A stretch of DNA of 48,850 nucleotides from an uncultured Flavobacteriales bacterium. Lineage in GTDB: Bacteria > Bacteroidota > Bacteroidia > Flavobacteriales_D > Parvicellaceae. The stretch is from the NCBI GenBank assembly GCA_905480225.1, contig CAJQPO010000050.1, positions 1 to 48,850 on the forward strand, in the 5' to 3' direction. Each line of letters begins with the position of its first letter. Position 1 is the first letter of the stretch. Both the position numbers and the translations under genes were made by a program. Positions 25,446 to 32,953 of this stretch are shown here, one piece after another. The notes beneath the pieces were generated by a model, which saw only the letters and a program-made list of their open reading frames with translations, had not been told where the DNA came from and did no database searches.

Positions 25446-25501
25446 CCTTAGAAAACTGCCAATTTGGAAAAAATGCACTGCCATGCAAAAAAAGAAATGG
25501 A

Positions 25502-25837
25502 TTACAAGTGGCTTTTAAGATTGAGCAAATATGATTTTATTTCTTTTAAACGATCTACAATTTCCATATTGTGATCCAACTCGTCTGGGTTACCTTTTAG
25601 TCTTTTTCTTGCACCTTCAAGTGTATAGCCTCTTTCTTTAACCAAATGATAGATTAGCTTTAGATTTTCTAGATCCTTAGGAGTAAAAAGTCTATTCCCT
25701 TTTTTATTCTTTTTTGGTTTGAGAACTTCAAATTCTTTTTCCCAAAACCTAATTAACGAATGATTAACGCGTAGCATAGAGGCGACGTCTCCCATGGTGT
25801 AATACAATTTCGTTATTTCCTTTTCTTTATACGGCAT
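25502..25837 (-). CDS. MerR-family transcriptional regulator
   Basis: The 111-residue protein has an N-terminal winged helix of the MerR type: YTMGDVASMLRVNHSLIRFW (helix-turn-helix), then KPKKNKKGNRLFTPKDLENL (wing and second helix), then a coiled-coil-like helix (MEIVDRLKEIKSYLLNLKSHL). There is no C-terminal effector domain and no cysteine, so it is not a metal or redox sensor of the classical kind. Short MerR proteins like this are common in Flavobacteriales and their targets are mostly unknown. The gene precedes queD with a 154-base gap that has repeated CTGCCA sites, a possible target. Confidence 0.85.
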   Translation of the reverse strand: MPYKEKEITKLYYTMGDVASMLRVNHSLIRFWEKEFEVLKPKKNKKGNRLFTPKDLENLKLIYHLVKERGYTLEGARKRLKGNPDELDHNMEIVDRLKEIKSYLLNLKSHL

Positions 25838-25851
25838 ATTCCTCTATATTA

Positions 25852-25859
25852 TAAATGTA
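25852..25859 (-). promoter_or_regulatory. -7 promoter element of the merR-type gene
   Basis: Reads TACATTTA on the minus strand, seven of eight matches to TAnnTTTG, 14 bases before the ATG. A GAGGAAT stretch between box and start could serve as a weak ribosome-binding site. Confidence 0.4.
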
Positions 25860-25925
25860 GTGAATCAACCTTAATGGAAAAATAAAAAGGCAAAGGATTA
25901 TCTACAATGCAACGTTTATTTCTTG

Positions 25926-26828
25926 TTACCAGGATTTTTGGAACCCGATATATCCCATAGGTCCAAATTGATTTTCTACTCTTGGGGATAATCGGTATTG
26001 ATAAATTAATTCTTGATAGCCAATTGTGCCGATAGCTGTGCTGAAAACGATGTTTTTTTTCCAATGATGCTGAAATCCAAGCATTCCAGAAAATATACCT
26101 AAAAGAGAATTTGATTCTATTTCTTTACCAAAAATCCATTCTGCTACAAGAGAAAATTTTTGCGAAACTCGAGACTTTAGTCCAAATGTTGAGAACAGGA
26201 TCTGAATTTTTTCGTCACCCCTTTTAAGTAAACCGATACCAGGGCCAAAAGAAATGTTTTTTTCTTGATTTCCATTAGTTAATAATGCTTGAAATGCCAT
26301 AAGTTCAGTGTCGACATCAATATAGCTGGCCCATGATGCAAACCCTTTTATTGCTGCATGCAAGGAGGGACCGAAGCTGTACTTTCCCTTAATAGTTGCA
26401 GTTAGTGGAGCACCTAAAATGGTGCTAAAGCCGAGGTCAATATTTTTAGTCAAAGCAATTTGTAAGTCATTGTAGAAAAGAAAGCTTGATTTGATAGAAA
26501 TCTTTTTATTTTCCAGTGTAAAAGCACTAGTACTTATGAAATAGTTAGTATTTGAAATACTAGGATAGATATACTTATTTTTAATAATGAGGTCATTTTC
26601 ATTTAATTCTTTATAGAAAGTAATTAATTCTTTTTTAAATGATTTTTGTTCGATTCCATTTATTTTTAATTCTATTATAGAGTCATTGTTAAGAAGAATT
26701 TCCCCAATAAAATGAGTATTGTTTTTTGTTATGACAACAGCCATTTTTGATGCCGGGAAAGAACTGTTTTGAGCAGATGCGTATCCTGTAAGAATCGATA
26801 ATGTAATTAATACAATGATTTTCCGCAT
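25926..26828 (-). CDS. Exported protein of unknown function, predicted barrel
   Basis: The 300-residue product has a signal peptide ([20 protein letters not shown]). The mature N-terminal 80 residues ([20 protein letters not shown], then a lysine-rich stretch) resemble small SH3-like beta folds of Bacteroidota exported proteins that begin with 'need to store or show a value' strands. From about residue 100 alternating strands suggest an outer-membrane barrel ([55 protein letters not shown], with an aromatic last residue as usual for barrels). I do not recognise the family. The ATG at 26828 is chosen because the in-frame TTG at 26834 is part of the promoter box. Confidence 0.7.
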   Translation of the reverse strand: MRKIIVLITLSILTGYASAQNSSFPASKMAVVITKNNTHFIGEILLNNDSIIELKINGIEQKSFKKELITFYKELNENDLIIKNKYIYPSISNTNYFISTSAFTLENKKISIKSSFLFYNDLQIALTKNIDLGFSTILGAPLTATIKGKYSFGPSLHAAIKGFASWASYIDVDTELMAFQALLTNGNQEKNISFGPGIGLLKRGDEKIQILFSTFGLKSRVSQKFSLVAEWIFGKEIESNSLLGIFSGMLGFQHHWKKNIVFSTAIGTIGYQELIYQYRLSPRVENQFGPMGYIGFQKSW

Positions 26829-26831
26829 TTT

Positions 26832-26839
26832 CAAATATC
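26832..26839 (-). promoter_or_regulatory. Probable -7 promoter element of the exported-protein gene
   Basis: Reads GATATTTG on the minus strand (seven of eight matches to TAnnTTTG), only three bases before the ATG at 26828. It and the hemE box at 26882 form a divergent promoter pair within 66 bases. Confidence 0.35.
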
Positions 26840-26881
26840 GTTATTTATACAGAACTATGACACAGAATCACACCTATCACT

Positions 26882-26889
26882 TACCTTTG
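26882..26889 (+). promoter_or_regulatory. -7 promoter element of hemE
   Basis: TACCTTTG is a perfect TAnnTTTG match that ends five bases before the hemE ATG at 26895, so the mRNA probably starts at or next to the start codon. Confidence 0.6.
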
Positions 26890-26894
26890 CCGGC

Positions 26895-27926
26895 ATGGCA
26901 ATAAAAAATGATTTAATTCTTAGGGCAGCAAGAGGAGAGCAAGTCGAAAGAACACCTGTTTGGCTCATGCGTCAGGCTGGTAGGATATTACCGGAGTATA
27001 GGGCAATTAGACAGAAATTATCTGGATTCAAAGAGCTAGTAGAGACACCGGAATTAGCGGCAGAAGTAACTATACAGCCTGTTACAATTCTAAAGGTTGA
27101 TGCAGCAATTATTTTTTCAGATATTTTGGTTATCCCCGAGGCTATGGGGTTAGAATATCAAATGATTGAGAAGAAAGGACCTTGGTTTGAAAAGACAATA
27201 GAATCTCAAGCAGATGTGGATAAGCTGCGGATTCCTGATCCTAAAGATGAACTGGGATATGTATTGGAAGCCATATCAATTGTGAAAAAGGAATTGAATA
27301 ATAGTATTCCTCTGATTGGATTTGCAGGTGCACCTTGGACCATATTTTCTTATATGATTGAAGGACAAGGTTCAAAAACATTTAGTAAGGCGAAGAAGAT
27401 GCTCTATAGTAATCCGAGATTAAGTCATGAGCTATTAGATAAAATTACAGAATCTACCATTGCCTATTTAAAAGCGCAGATAAAAGCCGGCGCAGACTTG
27501 GTTCAGGTTTTTGATTCTTGGGCTGGAATCCTTACTCAGCAGCAATATACAGAGTTTGGAATGAAATATGTATCGAACATCTGTGATGCAATTACTGAAG
27601 TGCCTATTACTGTCTTTTCCAGAGGGGCTTACGGGTCAAGAAAAGAAATGAGCAAATTGAATTGTGAAACAATTGGATTAGATTGGAATATGAATGTACA
27701 AGAATCACGAATGTTGATTGGTTCAAATAAAACACTGCAAGGTAATTTGGACCCCTGTGCACTCTATGGAGATTTTAAAGCAATCGAATTGGAAACGAAG
27801 AAAATGCTCAGTAGCTTTGGGCCTGATAGACACATTGCCAATCTTGGTCATGGGGTTTATCCAGACACGCATCCTGATAAAGTAAAGTGCTTTATTGAGA
27901 CTGTTAAAGAATTTAAACACAACTGA
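26895..27926 (+). CDS. hemE: Uroporphyrinogen decarboxylase
   Basis: HemE removes four carboxyl groups from uroporphyrinogen III to give coproporphyrinogen III in haem synthesis. The 343-residue protein has the N-terminal signature [16 protein letters not shown] with its substrate-binding arginines, [12 protein letters not shown] with the catalytic Asp, [24 protein letters not shown], and [10 protein letters not shown] near the C-terminus. Length is usual. No other haem gene is in the window. The OmpA-domain gene begins one base after its stop, so the two are probably cotranscribed. Confidence 0.97.
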   Translation: MAIKNDLILRAARGEQVERTPVWLMRQAGRILPEYRAIRQKLSGFKELVETPELAAEVTIQPVTILKVDAAIIFSDILVIPEAMGLEYQMIEKKGPWFEKTIESQADVDKLRIPDPKDELGYVLEAISIVKKELNNSIPLIGFAGAPWTIFSYMIEGQGSKTFSKAKKMLYSNPRLSHELLDKITESTIAYLKAQIKAGADLVQVFDSWAGILTQQQYTEFGMKYVSNICDAITEVPITVFSRGAYGSRKEMSKLNCETIGLDWNMNVQESRMLIGSNKTLQGNLDPCALYGDFKAIELETKKMLSSFGPDRHIANLGHGVYPDTHPDKVKCFIETVKEFKHN

Positions 27927-27927
27927 A

Positions 27928-29097
27928 ATGAAACGATTACTACTAGGTATTTTAACTATTGTTACTTGTATCTATGCCATTGGACAGGATGACAAGAATT
28001 TAGTGATAAATCCAAGTTTTGAAAGCATTAAAGGAAAATTAAAAAAGCAAAAACAGATAGCGATTGCCACTAACTGGGAATCACCAACAGAACTAGCTGC
28101 AGATCTATTTTCGAGTAATGTTAAGGATTTAGTAGGCACCCCAAAGAATATTTATGGCAATGAAAAGCCGTTAGATGGTGAAAATTACGCTGGCATTGTG
28201 GGGGTTAGCTATAATGATAAGGAGCCTCGCACGTATTTACAAACGGAGCTATTGGGGTCACTCAAGAAGGGAACACAGTATTGCTTGAAATTCAACGTTT
28301 CATTAGCCGATAAATCGAAGTATTCGTGTAATAACATTGGTGCATATGTTACTCAAAAAAGGTTTGAAGTAGAAGGAAAATCAAACATCATATTTGATTC
28401 GGAAAAAGAAAAAAATAAAGTAGTAAAGCATCCAGAAAATAACACATTTGATGGGCGATTTAATTGGGAAAAAGTTTGTAACGTTTTTACTGCAGATGGT
28501 AAAGAGAAATTCTTAATAATTGGAAACTTTTACAATTTTAAGGAGACGAAGTTTAAAAAATTAAAAAAACCATCCGATTTGATGGGACAGCAAATTCCTG
28601 TAGCCTATTACTATATTGATCAGGTAGAATTATTTGTTCTTGACAGCATTCAAGAATGTGATTGCATAGAAAAGCTAGAAGAACAAGATCGTGTATTGTT
28701 TCACAAGCAAGTAACCGCAGAGGGAGGCATGTCTGTTGCACAACAAGTTAAGTACTCATCCATTTATTTTGACTTTACCAGAACCAACATTGACGAATCA
28801 ATGAGTAACGACCTTGACCATTTGCTAGAGCTACTGAAAAGCGAAGAAGGTAAGGATCTGAAATTAACAATTCAAGGACATCATGGTGTTGAGGAAAACA
28901 GAGAGATTGAAAAGAATGATTATTTGAGAGGATTAGGTTTGAAACGTGCCAATGTAATCCAGAAATATTTGATTAGTAAAGGTGTCAATGCCGATCGGCT
29001 TGAAGTCGTGGGTAAAGGTATGGACATGTTGTCGAATGAGGGAACTGAAGAATATCAAAAAGCTCAAAACAGAAGAGTAGATTTTATTTTGAGATAA
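27928..29097 (+). CDS. OmpA-domain protein with an N-terminal beta-sandwich domain
   Basis: The 389-residue product has a signal peptide (MKRLLLGILTIVTCIYAIGQ). Residues about 25-240 look like a galactose-binding-like beta sandwich (NLVINPSFES at the start, GTQYCLKFNVSLA, YYYIDQVELFVLD), a common partner in Bacteroidota envelope proteins. After a short linker with CDCIEKLEEQ, residues about 275-389 form an OmpA C-terminal peptidoglycan-binding domain: IYFDFTRTNIDES, LTIQGHHG, and RANVIQKYLISKGVNADRL with AQNRRVDFIL. The true start is the ATG at 27928, one base after hemE. It probably links the outer membrane or a bound glycan to peptidoglycan. Confidence 0.87.
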   Translation: MKRLLLGILTIVTCIYAIGQDDKNLVINPSFESIKGKLKKQKQIAIATNWESPTELAADLFSSNVKDLVGTPKNIYGNEKPLDGENYAGIVGVSYNDKEPRTYLQTELLGSLKKGTQYCLKFNVSLADKSKYSCNNIGAYVTQKRFEVEGKSNIIFDSEKEKNKVVKHPENNTFDGRFNWEKVCNVFTADGKEKFLIIGNFYNFKETKFKKLKKPSDLMGQQIPVAYYYIDQVELFVLDSIQECDCIEKLEEQDRVLFHKQVTAEGGMSVAQQVKYSSIYFDFTRTNIDESMSNDLDHLLELLKSEEGKDLKLTIQGHHGVEENREIEKNDYLRGLGLKRANVIQKYLISKGVNADRLEVVGKGMDMLSNEGTEEYQKAQNRRVDFILR

Positions 29098-29116
29098 ATT
29101 AAATGAAATTTTATTT

Positions 29117-29154
29117 AAAGACCTGCACTAGCTCATAGTCAGGTCTTTTTTTTT
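29117..29154 (+). terminator. Intrinsic terminator after the hemE-OmpA genes
   Basis: AAAGACCTG (29117-29125) pairs perfectly with CAGGTCTTT (29140-29148) across a 14-base loop, followed by a run of T to 29154. This is a classical rho-independent terminator 19 bases after the stop codon. Confidence 0.9.
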
Positions 29155-29185
29155 ACCTTGTAAGTAATAGGACTAACGCTACAAC

Positions 29186-30556
29186 ATGCAGAATACGGAT
29201 TCGGACAATGTAAAACAGTTGCCAGAAACTCCAATTTATACTAAAAAAACACAAAATGCGTGGGCGTTTTATGATTTGGCAAATTCTGTATATCCGTTGG
29301 TTATTACGACTGCCATCTTTCCAATTTTTTACGATAGCCATGTAGTTGAATTTACCAAAGTTGTTAAAGGTGAAGTTGTCAGTTATGTAAATTTTTTCGG
29401 ATTTGAAATGGTTAACACAGCTGTAGTGGCCATTGTAAGTGCATGTTATTTTTTGTTGATTTGCCTATTCATTCCTCTGCTTTCTGGAATTGCTGATTAC
29501 TCTGGAAGTAAGAAAAATTACTTGCGATTCTTTTGCTATTTCGGCTCTGTTTCCTGCGTGGCACTGTATTTTTTTAATATTGAATATCTGGAAATTAGTA
29601 TGATCATATTTGCGCTGGCGGGCATAGGTTTTTGGAGCAGTCTTGTCTTTTACAACGCATATCTCCCTGAAGTTGCACCCGAGAAAGAGCACGATCGTTT
29701 GAGTGCGAAGGGATTTTCGATGGGTTATGTAGGAAGTGTTGTTTTATTAATTCTTTGTCTTGTAATTGTAATGACAAGAGAAACGGGGCCAGAAAAAATT
29801 GAAGCAATGAAATTGTGCTTCGTCCTAACAGGTATATGGTGGTTTGCATTCAGTCATGTCACGTACCGTCATTTACCGGGTAGAGTTGAAAAAAAGAAAA
29901 AGCAAAAGGGCATCATTTGGAAAGGCTTTCAAGAATTGAAATCCGTTTTAAATCAGATTAAAAAGACGAAACGTTTAAAACGTTATTTATCTGCATTTTT
30001 TGTCTATAGTATGGCTGTTCAGACAATCATGTTAATGGCTGTCTATTTTGGTCAGAAAGAGATTGATTGGCCAAAAAGTGCTGATGGCTCAGATGGGTCT
30101 AAAACAGGCTTGATAATAGCGGTATTGCTCATACAATTAATTGCTGTTCCAGGTGCGATTGGATTGTCACGAATTTCAGACCGAATAGGAAATATTAAAG
30201 CCCTAACACTCATATTAGTCATGTGGATTTTGATATGTCTTAGTGCATTCATTGTATCGACACCATTACATTTTTATATCATTGCAGGTCTTGTTGGATT
30301 GGTAATGGGGGGAATACAGTCGCTGTCCAGATCTACCTATTCAAAGTTTTTACCAAAAACAAAGGACACGTCATCGTTTTTTTCTTTTTATGATGTAGCT
30401 GAGAAGTTAGGCATCGTAATTGGAATGGCAAGTTACGGACTAATTGAGCAATGGACCGGAAGTATGAAAAACTCTATCGTAGCCTTAGTAGTTTTCTTTA
30501 TAATTGGGTTGATTTTATTGCTTCGAGTTCCTAGCCAAGAAGAGACATTTAATTAA
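29186..30556 (+). CDS. UMF1/Atg22-type major facilitator transporter
   Basis: The 456-residue protein has about twelve hydrophobic segments and the UMF1 family opening (AWAFYDLANSVYPLVITTAIFP). It continues with SGIADYSGSKKNYLRFF (the cytoplasmic loop motif), FYNAYLPEVA with the family's LPEVA, and GGIQSLSRSTYSKFLPKTK in the second half. UMF1 proteins are related to yeast Atg22, a vacuolar amino-acid effluxer; bacterial substrates are unknown. The gene stands alone between the preceding terminator and lhgO. Confidence 0.9.
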   Translation: MQNTDSDNVKQLPETPIYTKKTQNAWAFYDLANSVYPLVITTAIFPIFYDSHVVEFTKVVKGEVVSYVNFFGFEMVNTAVVAIVSACYFLLICLFIPLLSGIADYSGSKKNYLRFFCYFGSVSCVALYFFNIEYLEISMIIFALAGIGFWSSLVFYNAYLPEVAPEKEHDRLSAKGFSMGYVGSVVLLILCLVIVMTRETGPEKIEAMKLCFVLTGIWWFAFSHVTYRHLPGRVEKKKKQKGIIWKGFQELKSVLNQIKKTKRLKRYLSAFFVYSMAVQTIMLMAVYFGQKEIDWPKSADGSDGSKTGLIIAVLLIQLIAVPGAIGLSRISDRIGNIKALTLILVMWILICLSAFIVSTPLHFYIIAGLVGLVMGGIQSLSRSTYSKFLPKTKDTSSFFSFYDVAEKLGIVIGMASYGLIEQWTGSMKNSIVALVVFFIIGLILLLRVPSQEETFN

Positions 30557-30579
30557 TTTTAGATTTCAGCATTTCATCT

Positions 30580-30587
30580 TACCTTCG
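30580..30587 (+). promoter_or_regulatory. Probable -7 promoter element of lhgO
   Basis: TACCTTCG matches seven of eight positions of TAnnTTTG and lies 19 bases before the lhgO ATG. Confidence 0.4.
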
Positions 30588-30606
30588 CGTCTAGTAAAAT
30601 TGTCCG

Positions 30607-31827
30607 ATGTCAGAAAATAATAAGTTTGATTTTGCAATTATTGGTGGAGGAATAGTTGGTGCTGCGACATTTTATAAAATGCAATCAGCGTTCCCCGAGA
30701 AGAACATCATCTTAATAGAAAAGGAAGATATTCTTGCAGATCATCAAACAGGTCACAATTCAGGGGTTATCCACTCAGGTTTGTATTATACACCAGGATC
30801 ATTAAAGGCAGAAAATTGTGTTAAAGGCCGTCATGAATTGGTAGCTTTTGCCGCCGCTCATAATATCGACCATGATGTATGTGGAAAAGTAGTTGCCGCA
30901 GTAGAGGAGTCTGAGCTTCCTTTTATGGATAAAATATTTCAGAATGGTTTAGCAAACAACACGGAAGGAATTGAAAAAATCGGACCTGATCAAATCAGAG
31001 AAATAGAACCTCACGTAAAGTCAATTGGTGGAATCTGGGTTCCTTGTACTGGAATAATTGATTTTCGAAGTACAACTTCAAAATTGGCAGAAATTGCACA
31101 AGCAAAAAATGAAAAGAGCACTATCGTCTTGGGTGAAGAAGCATTATCTTTTGAGACCGTTGGCAATCAAACAACAATTACAACTACAAAATCAAAATAC
31201 ATCGCGAATAGATTGATTTTTTGCGGAGGACTGCAAGCTGATCGATTAGCCAAAAAAGACCAAGTTCCACTGAAAGAAAAAGTGATTGGTTTTCGAGGAG
31301 ATTATTATGAGTTAACAGAACAGGCACGTCATAAGGTTCGCAATTTAATATATCCAGTTCCCAATCCTGAATTTCCCTTTTTAGGAGTTCATTTTACCCG
31401 AATGACGAACGGCGAAATAGAATGTGGACCAAATGCGGTATTCACTTTTAAAAGAGAAGGATATGGTAAAACTGATTTCAATCTGAAGGATACTGCTAAC
31501 GCTTTGGGCTATGGTGGTACATGGAAGTTTTTCTTTAACAATATTGGTTTTGGAATTAAAGAGTATCGAAGAGCATTTTCAAAGCGATTATTTCTAAAGA
31601 CACTACAGCGACTTATTCCAGAATTAGAAATGGATGATCTTAAGCCCGGTCGGTCTGGAGTTCGAGCCATGCTGATGAATACAAAAGGGGATACAAAAGA
31701 TGATTTTAGAATAGAATTCACAGATCACAGTATTCACGTTCTAAATGCGCCTTCGCCTGCGGCAACGGCGTGTTTAGCAATTGGGGGCCAGATTACAGAC
31801 ATGGCTAAAAAGCATTTTGAGCTTTAA
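30607..31827 (+). CDS. lhgO: L-2-hydroxyglutarate oxidase/dehydrogenase
   Basis: LhgO oxidises L-2-hydroxyglutarate to 2-oxoglutarate with FAD, clearing a by-product of malate dehydrogenase and similar enzymes. The 406-residue product has the FAD motif IIGGGIVGAATF (residues 10-21), then HNSGVIHSGLYYTPGSLKA with the conserved HSG pair, VIGFRGDYYEL, PVPNPEFPFLGVHFTRM, GPNAVFTFKREGY and GRSGVRAMLMN, all landmarks of the LhgO/YgaF family. It is a peripheral flavoprotein that passes electrons to the quinone pool in characterised cases. Confidence 0.95.
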   Translation: MSENNKFDFAIIGGGIVGAATFYKMQSAFPEKNIILIEKEDILADHQTGHNSGVIHSGLYYTPGSLKAENCVKGRHELVAFAAAHNIDHDVCGKVVAAVEESELPFMDKIFQNGLANNTEGIEKIGPDQIREIEPHVKSIGGIWVPCTGIIDFRSTTSKLAEIAQAKNEKSTIVLGEEALSFETVGNQTTITTTKSKYIANRLIFCGGLQADRLAKKDQVPLKEKVIGFRGDYYELTEQARHKVRNLIYPVPNPEFPFLGVHFTRMTNGEIECGPNAVFTFKREGYGKTDFNLKDTANALGYGGTWKFFFNNIGFGIKEYRRAFSKRLFLKTLQRLIPELEMDDLKPGRSGVRAMLMNTKGDTKDDFRIEFTDHSIHVLNAPSPAATACLAIGGQITDMAKKHFEL

Positions 31828-31832
31828 TTAGC

Positions 31833-31856
31833 GTCCATGCAAATCATTACATGGAC
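31833..31856. terminator. Stem-loop at the convergent lhgO / M23 peptidase ends
   Basis: GTCCATG (31833-31839) pairs perfectly with CATGGAC (31850-31856) across a 10-base loop. It overlaps the last codons of the M23 gene and lies six bases after lhgO. There is no T-run, so it may be a weak two-way terminator or mRNA 3'-end stabiliser. Confidence 0.4.
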
Positions 31857-32842
31857 TGGGTGGGTCTTGAAGAAATTTCAATGACTTTTTCGTACTCGTC
31901 TGGAGATAAATCGTTGAAGAAATAATTGACGGGATTAACAGGTTTATAAGTGCTTTTACCGTTCGACGTCTTTTCTCTTTTCCTAACCTCATAATGAACA
32001 TGCGGACCAGTAGAAACACCCGTATTTCCGACTAACGCAATCACCTCGCCTTTTCTTACTTTCTGGCCAACTTTAACCATGTGTTTGCTGCAATGTGCAT
32101 ACAAAGACTTATAACCAAAACCATGATCAATAATAACGACCTTTCCATAACCACTCATGCGCCCAGCCTTTTCAATTACTCCATTCCCAGTTGCATAGAT
32201 ATCGGTTCCGCGGTCTGCAGTAAAATCGATTCCGGAATGCATCTTTTTGATTTTATAAATTGGATGCATTCGAAATCCAAAACCAGATGCTAATCTGGTC
32301 AAATCTTTGTTTGCAATGGGTTGAATCGAAGGTATAGCAGCAAGCATTTCTTTCTTTGTTTTCACTAATTGCTTCAGCTCATCGTAGGACTCGCTTTGCG
32401 TGACCATTTTCTTTTGCACTTCTTCCAAAGATTTTCTGATTTCAATAATCAATTCGGAATGACTAAACCCTTTGTATTGATCGTATTTTTTTTGATTGCC
32501 ACCAGTTCCAAATTCTCTTTTGTAGGCGGGTATTGGTTCAGCTTCGTATATACTCCTGTAAATGTTGTCGTCTGTATCTTGGAGATGCTGCAATACCTTA
32601 CTGGTAAATTCTACGTCCATTTTCAGATCATGTAGATCTTTTTCTAATTGTGTATTGGCTCTGGCTAATTCACTATCATTACTTTTCTGAATAGCTTTGA
32701 ATGAGATTAAAGTAACGATAAAGGAGACAACTATTCCAACAATAGCGTAGTACGAAACCTTTAGGATTTTGTCTTTGATAGAGAGCTCAACTTGTTCATA
32801 AGAGAGCGTGTTCGGATTATATTTATATTTCGTATTTGCCAT
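31847..32842 (-). CDS. M23-family metallopeptidase
   Basis: The 331-residue protein has one N-terminal membrane helix (about residues 30-50, YYAIVGIVVSFIVTLISF), a periplasmic coiled-coil stretch (about 55-165), and a C-terminal lysostaphin-type M23 domain. Zinc ligands are visible: His and Asp in KMHSGIDF, and the last His pair in GPHVHYEVR. The GFGYRMHPI-like start of the domain (SGFGFRMHPIYK) and LYAHCSKHMVKVGQKV are typical. It probably cuts peptide cross-links in peptidoglycan, or regulates an enzyme that does. It lies next to the divergent alaS gene; this pairing is common in Bacteroidota. Confidence 0.92.
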   Translation of the reverse strand: MANTKYKYNPNTLSYEQVELSIKDKILKVSYYAIVGIVVSFIVTLISFKAIQKSNDSELARANTQLEKDLHDLKMDVEFTSKVLQHLQDTDDNIYRSIYEAEPIPAYKREFGTGGNQKKYDQYKGFSHSELIIEIRKSLEEVQKKMVTQSESYDELKQLVKTKKEMLAAIPSIQPIANKDLTRLASGFGFRMHPIYKIKKMHSGIDFTADRGTDIYATGNGVIEKAGRMSGYGKVVIIDHGFGYKSLYAHCSKHMVKVGQKVRKGEVIALVGNTGVSTGPHVHYEVRKREKTSNGKSTYKPVNPVNYFFNDLSPDEYEKVIEISSRPTQSM

Positions 32843-32953
32843 GGTAAAACTTTCGTTTTTAAGGCGGTGCTAATTTACCATAAAAATCTAACTTAGCAAT
32901 CCGTTTGGTCTAGCCTTAAAGGCGCTTGGACTAATTTTAAGCATTGTTAACAA

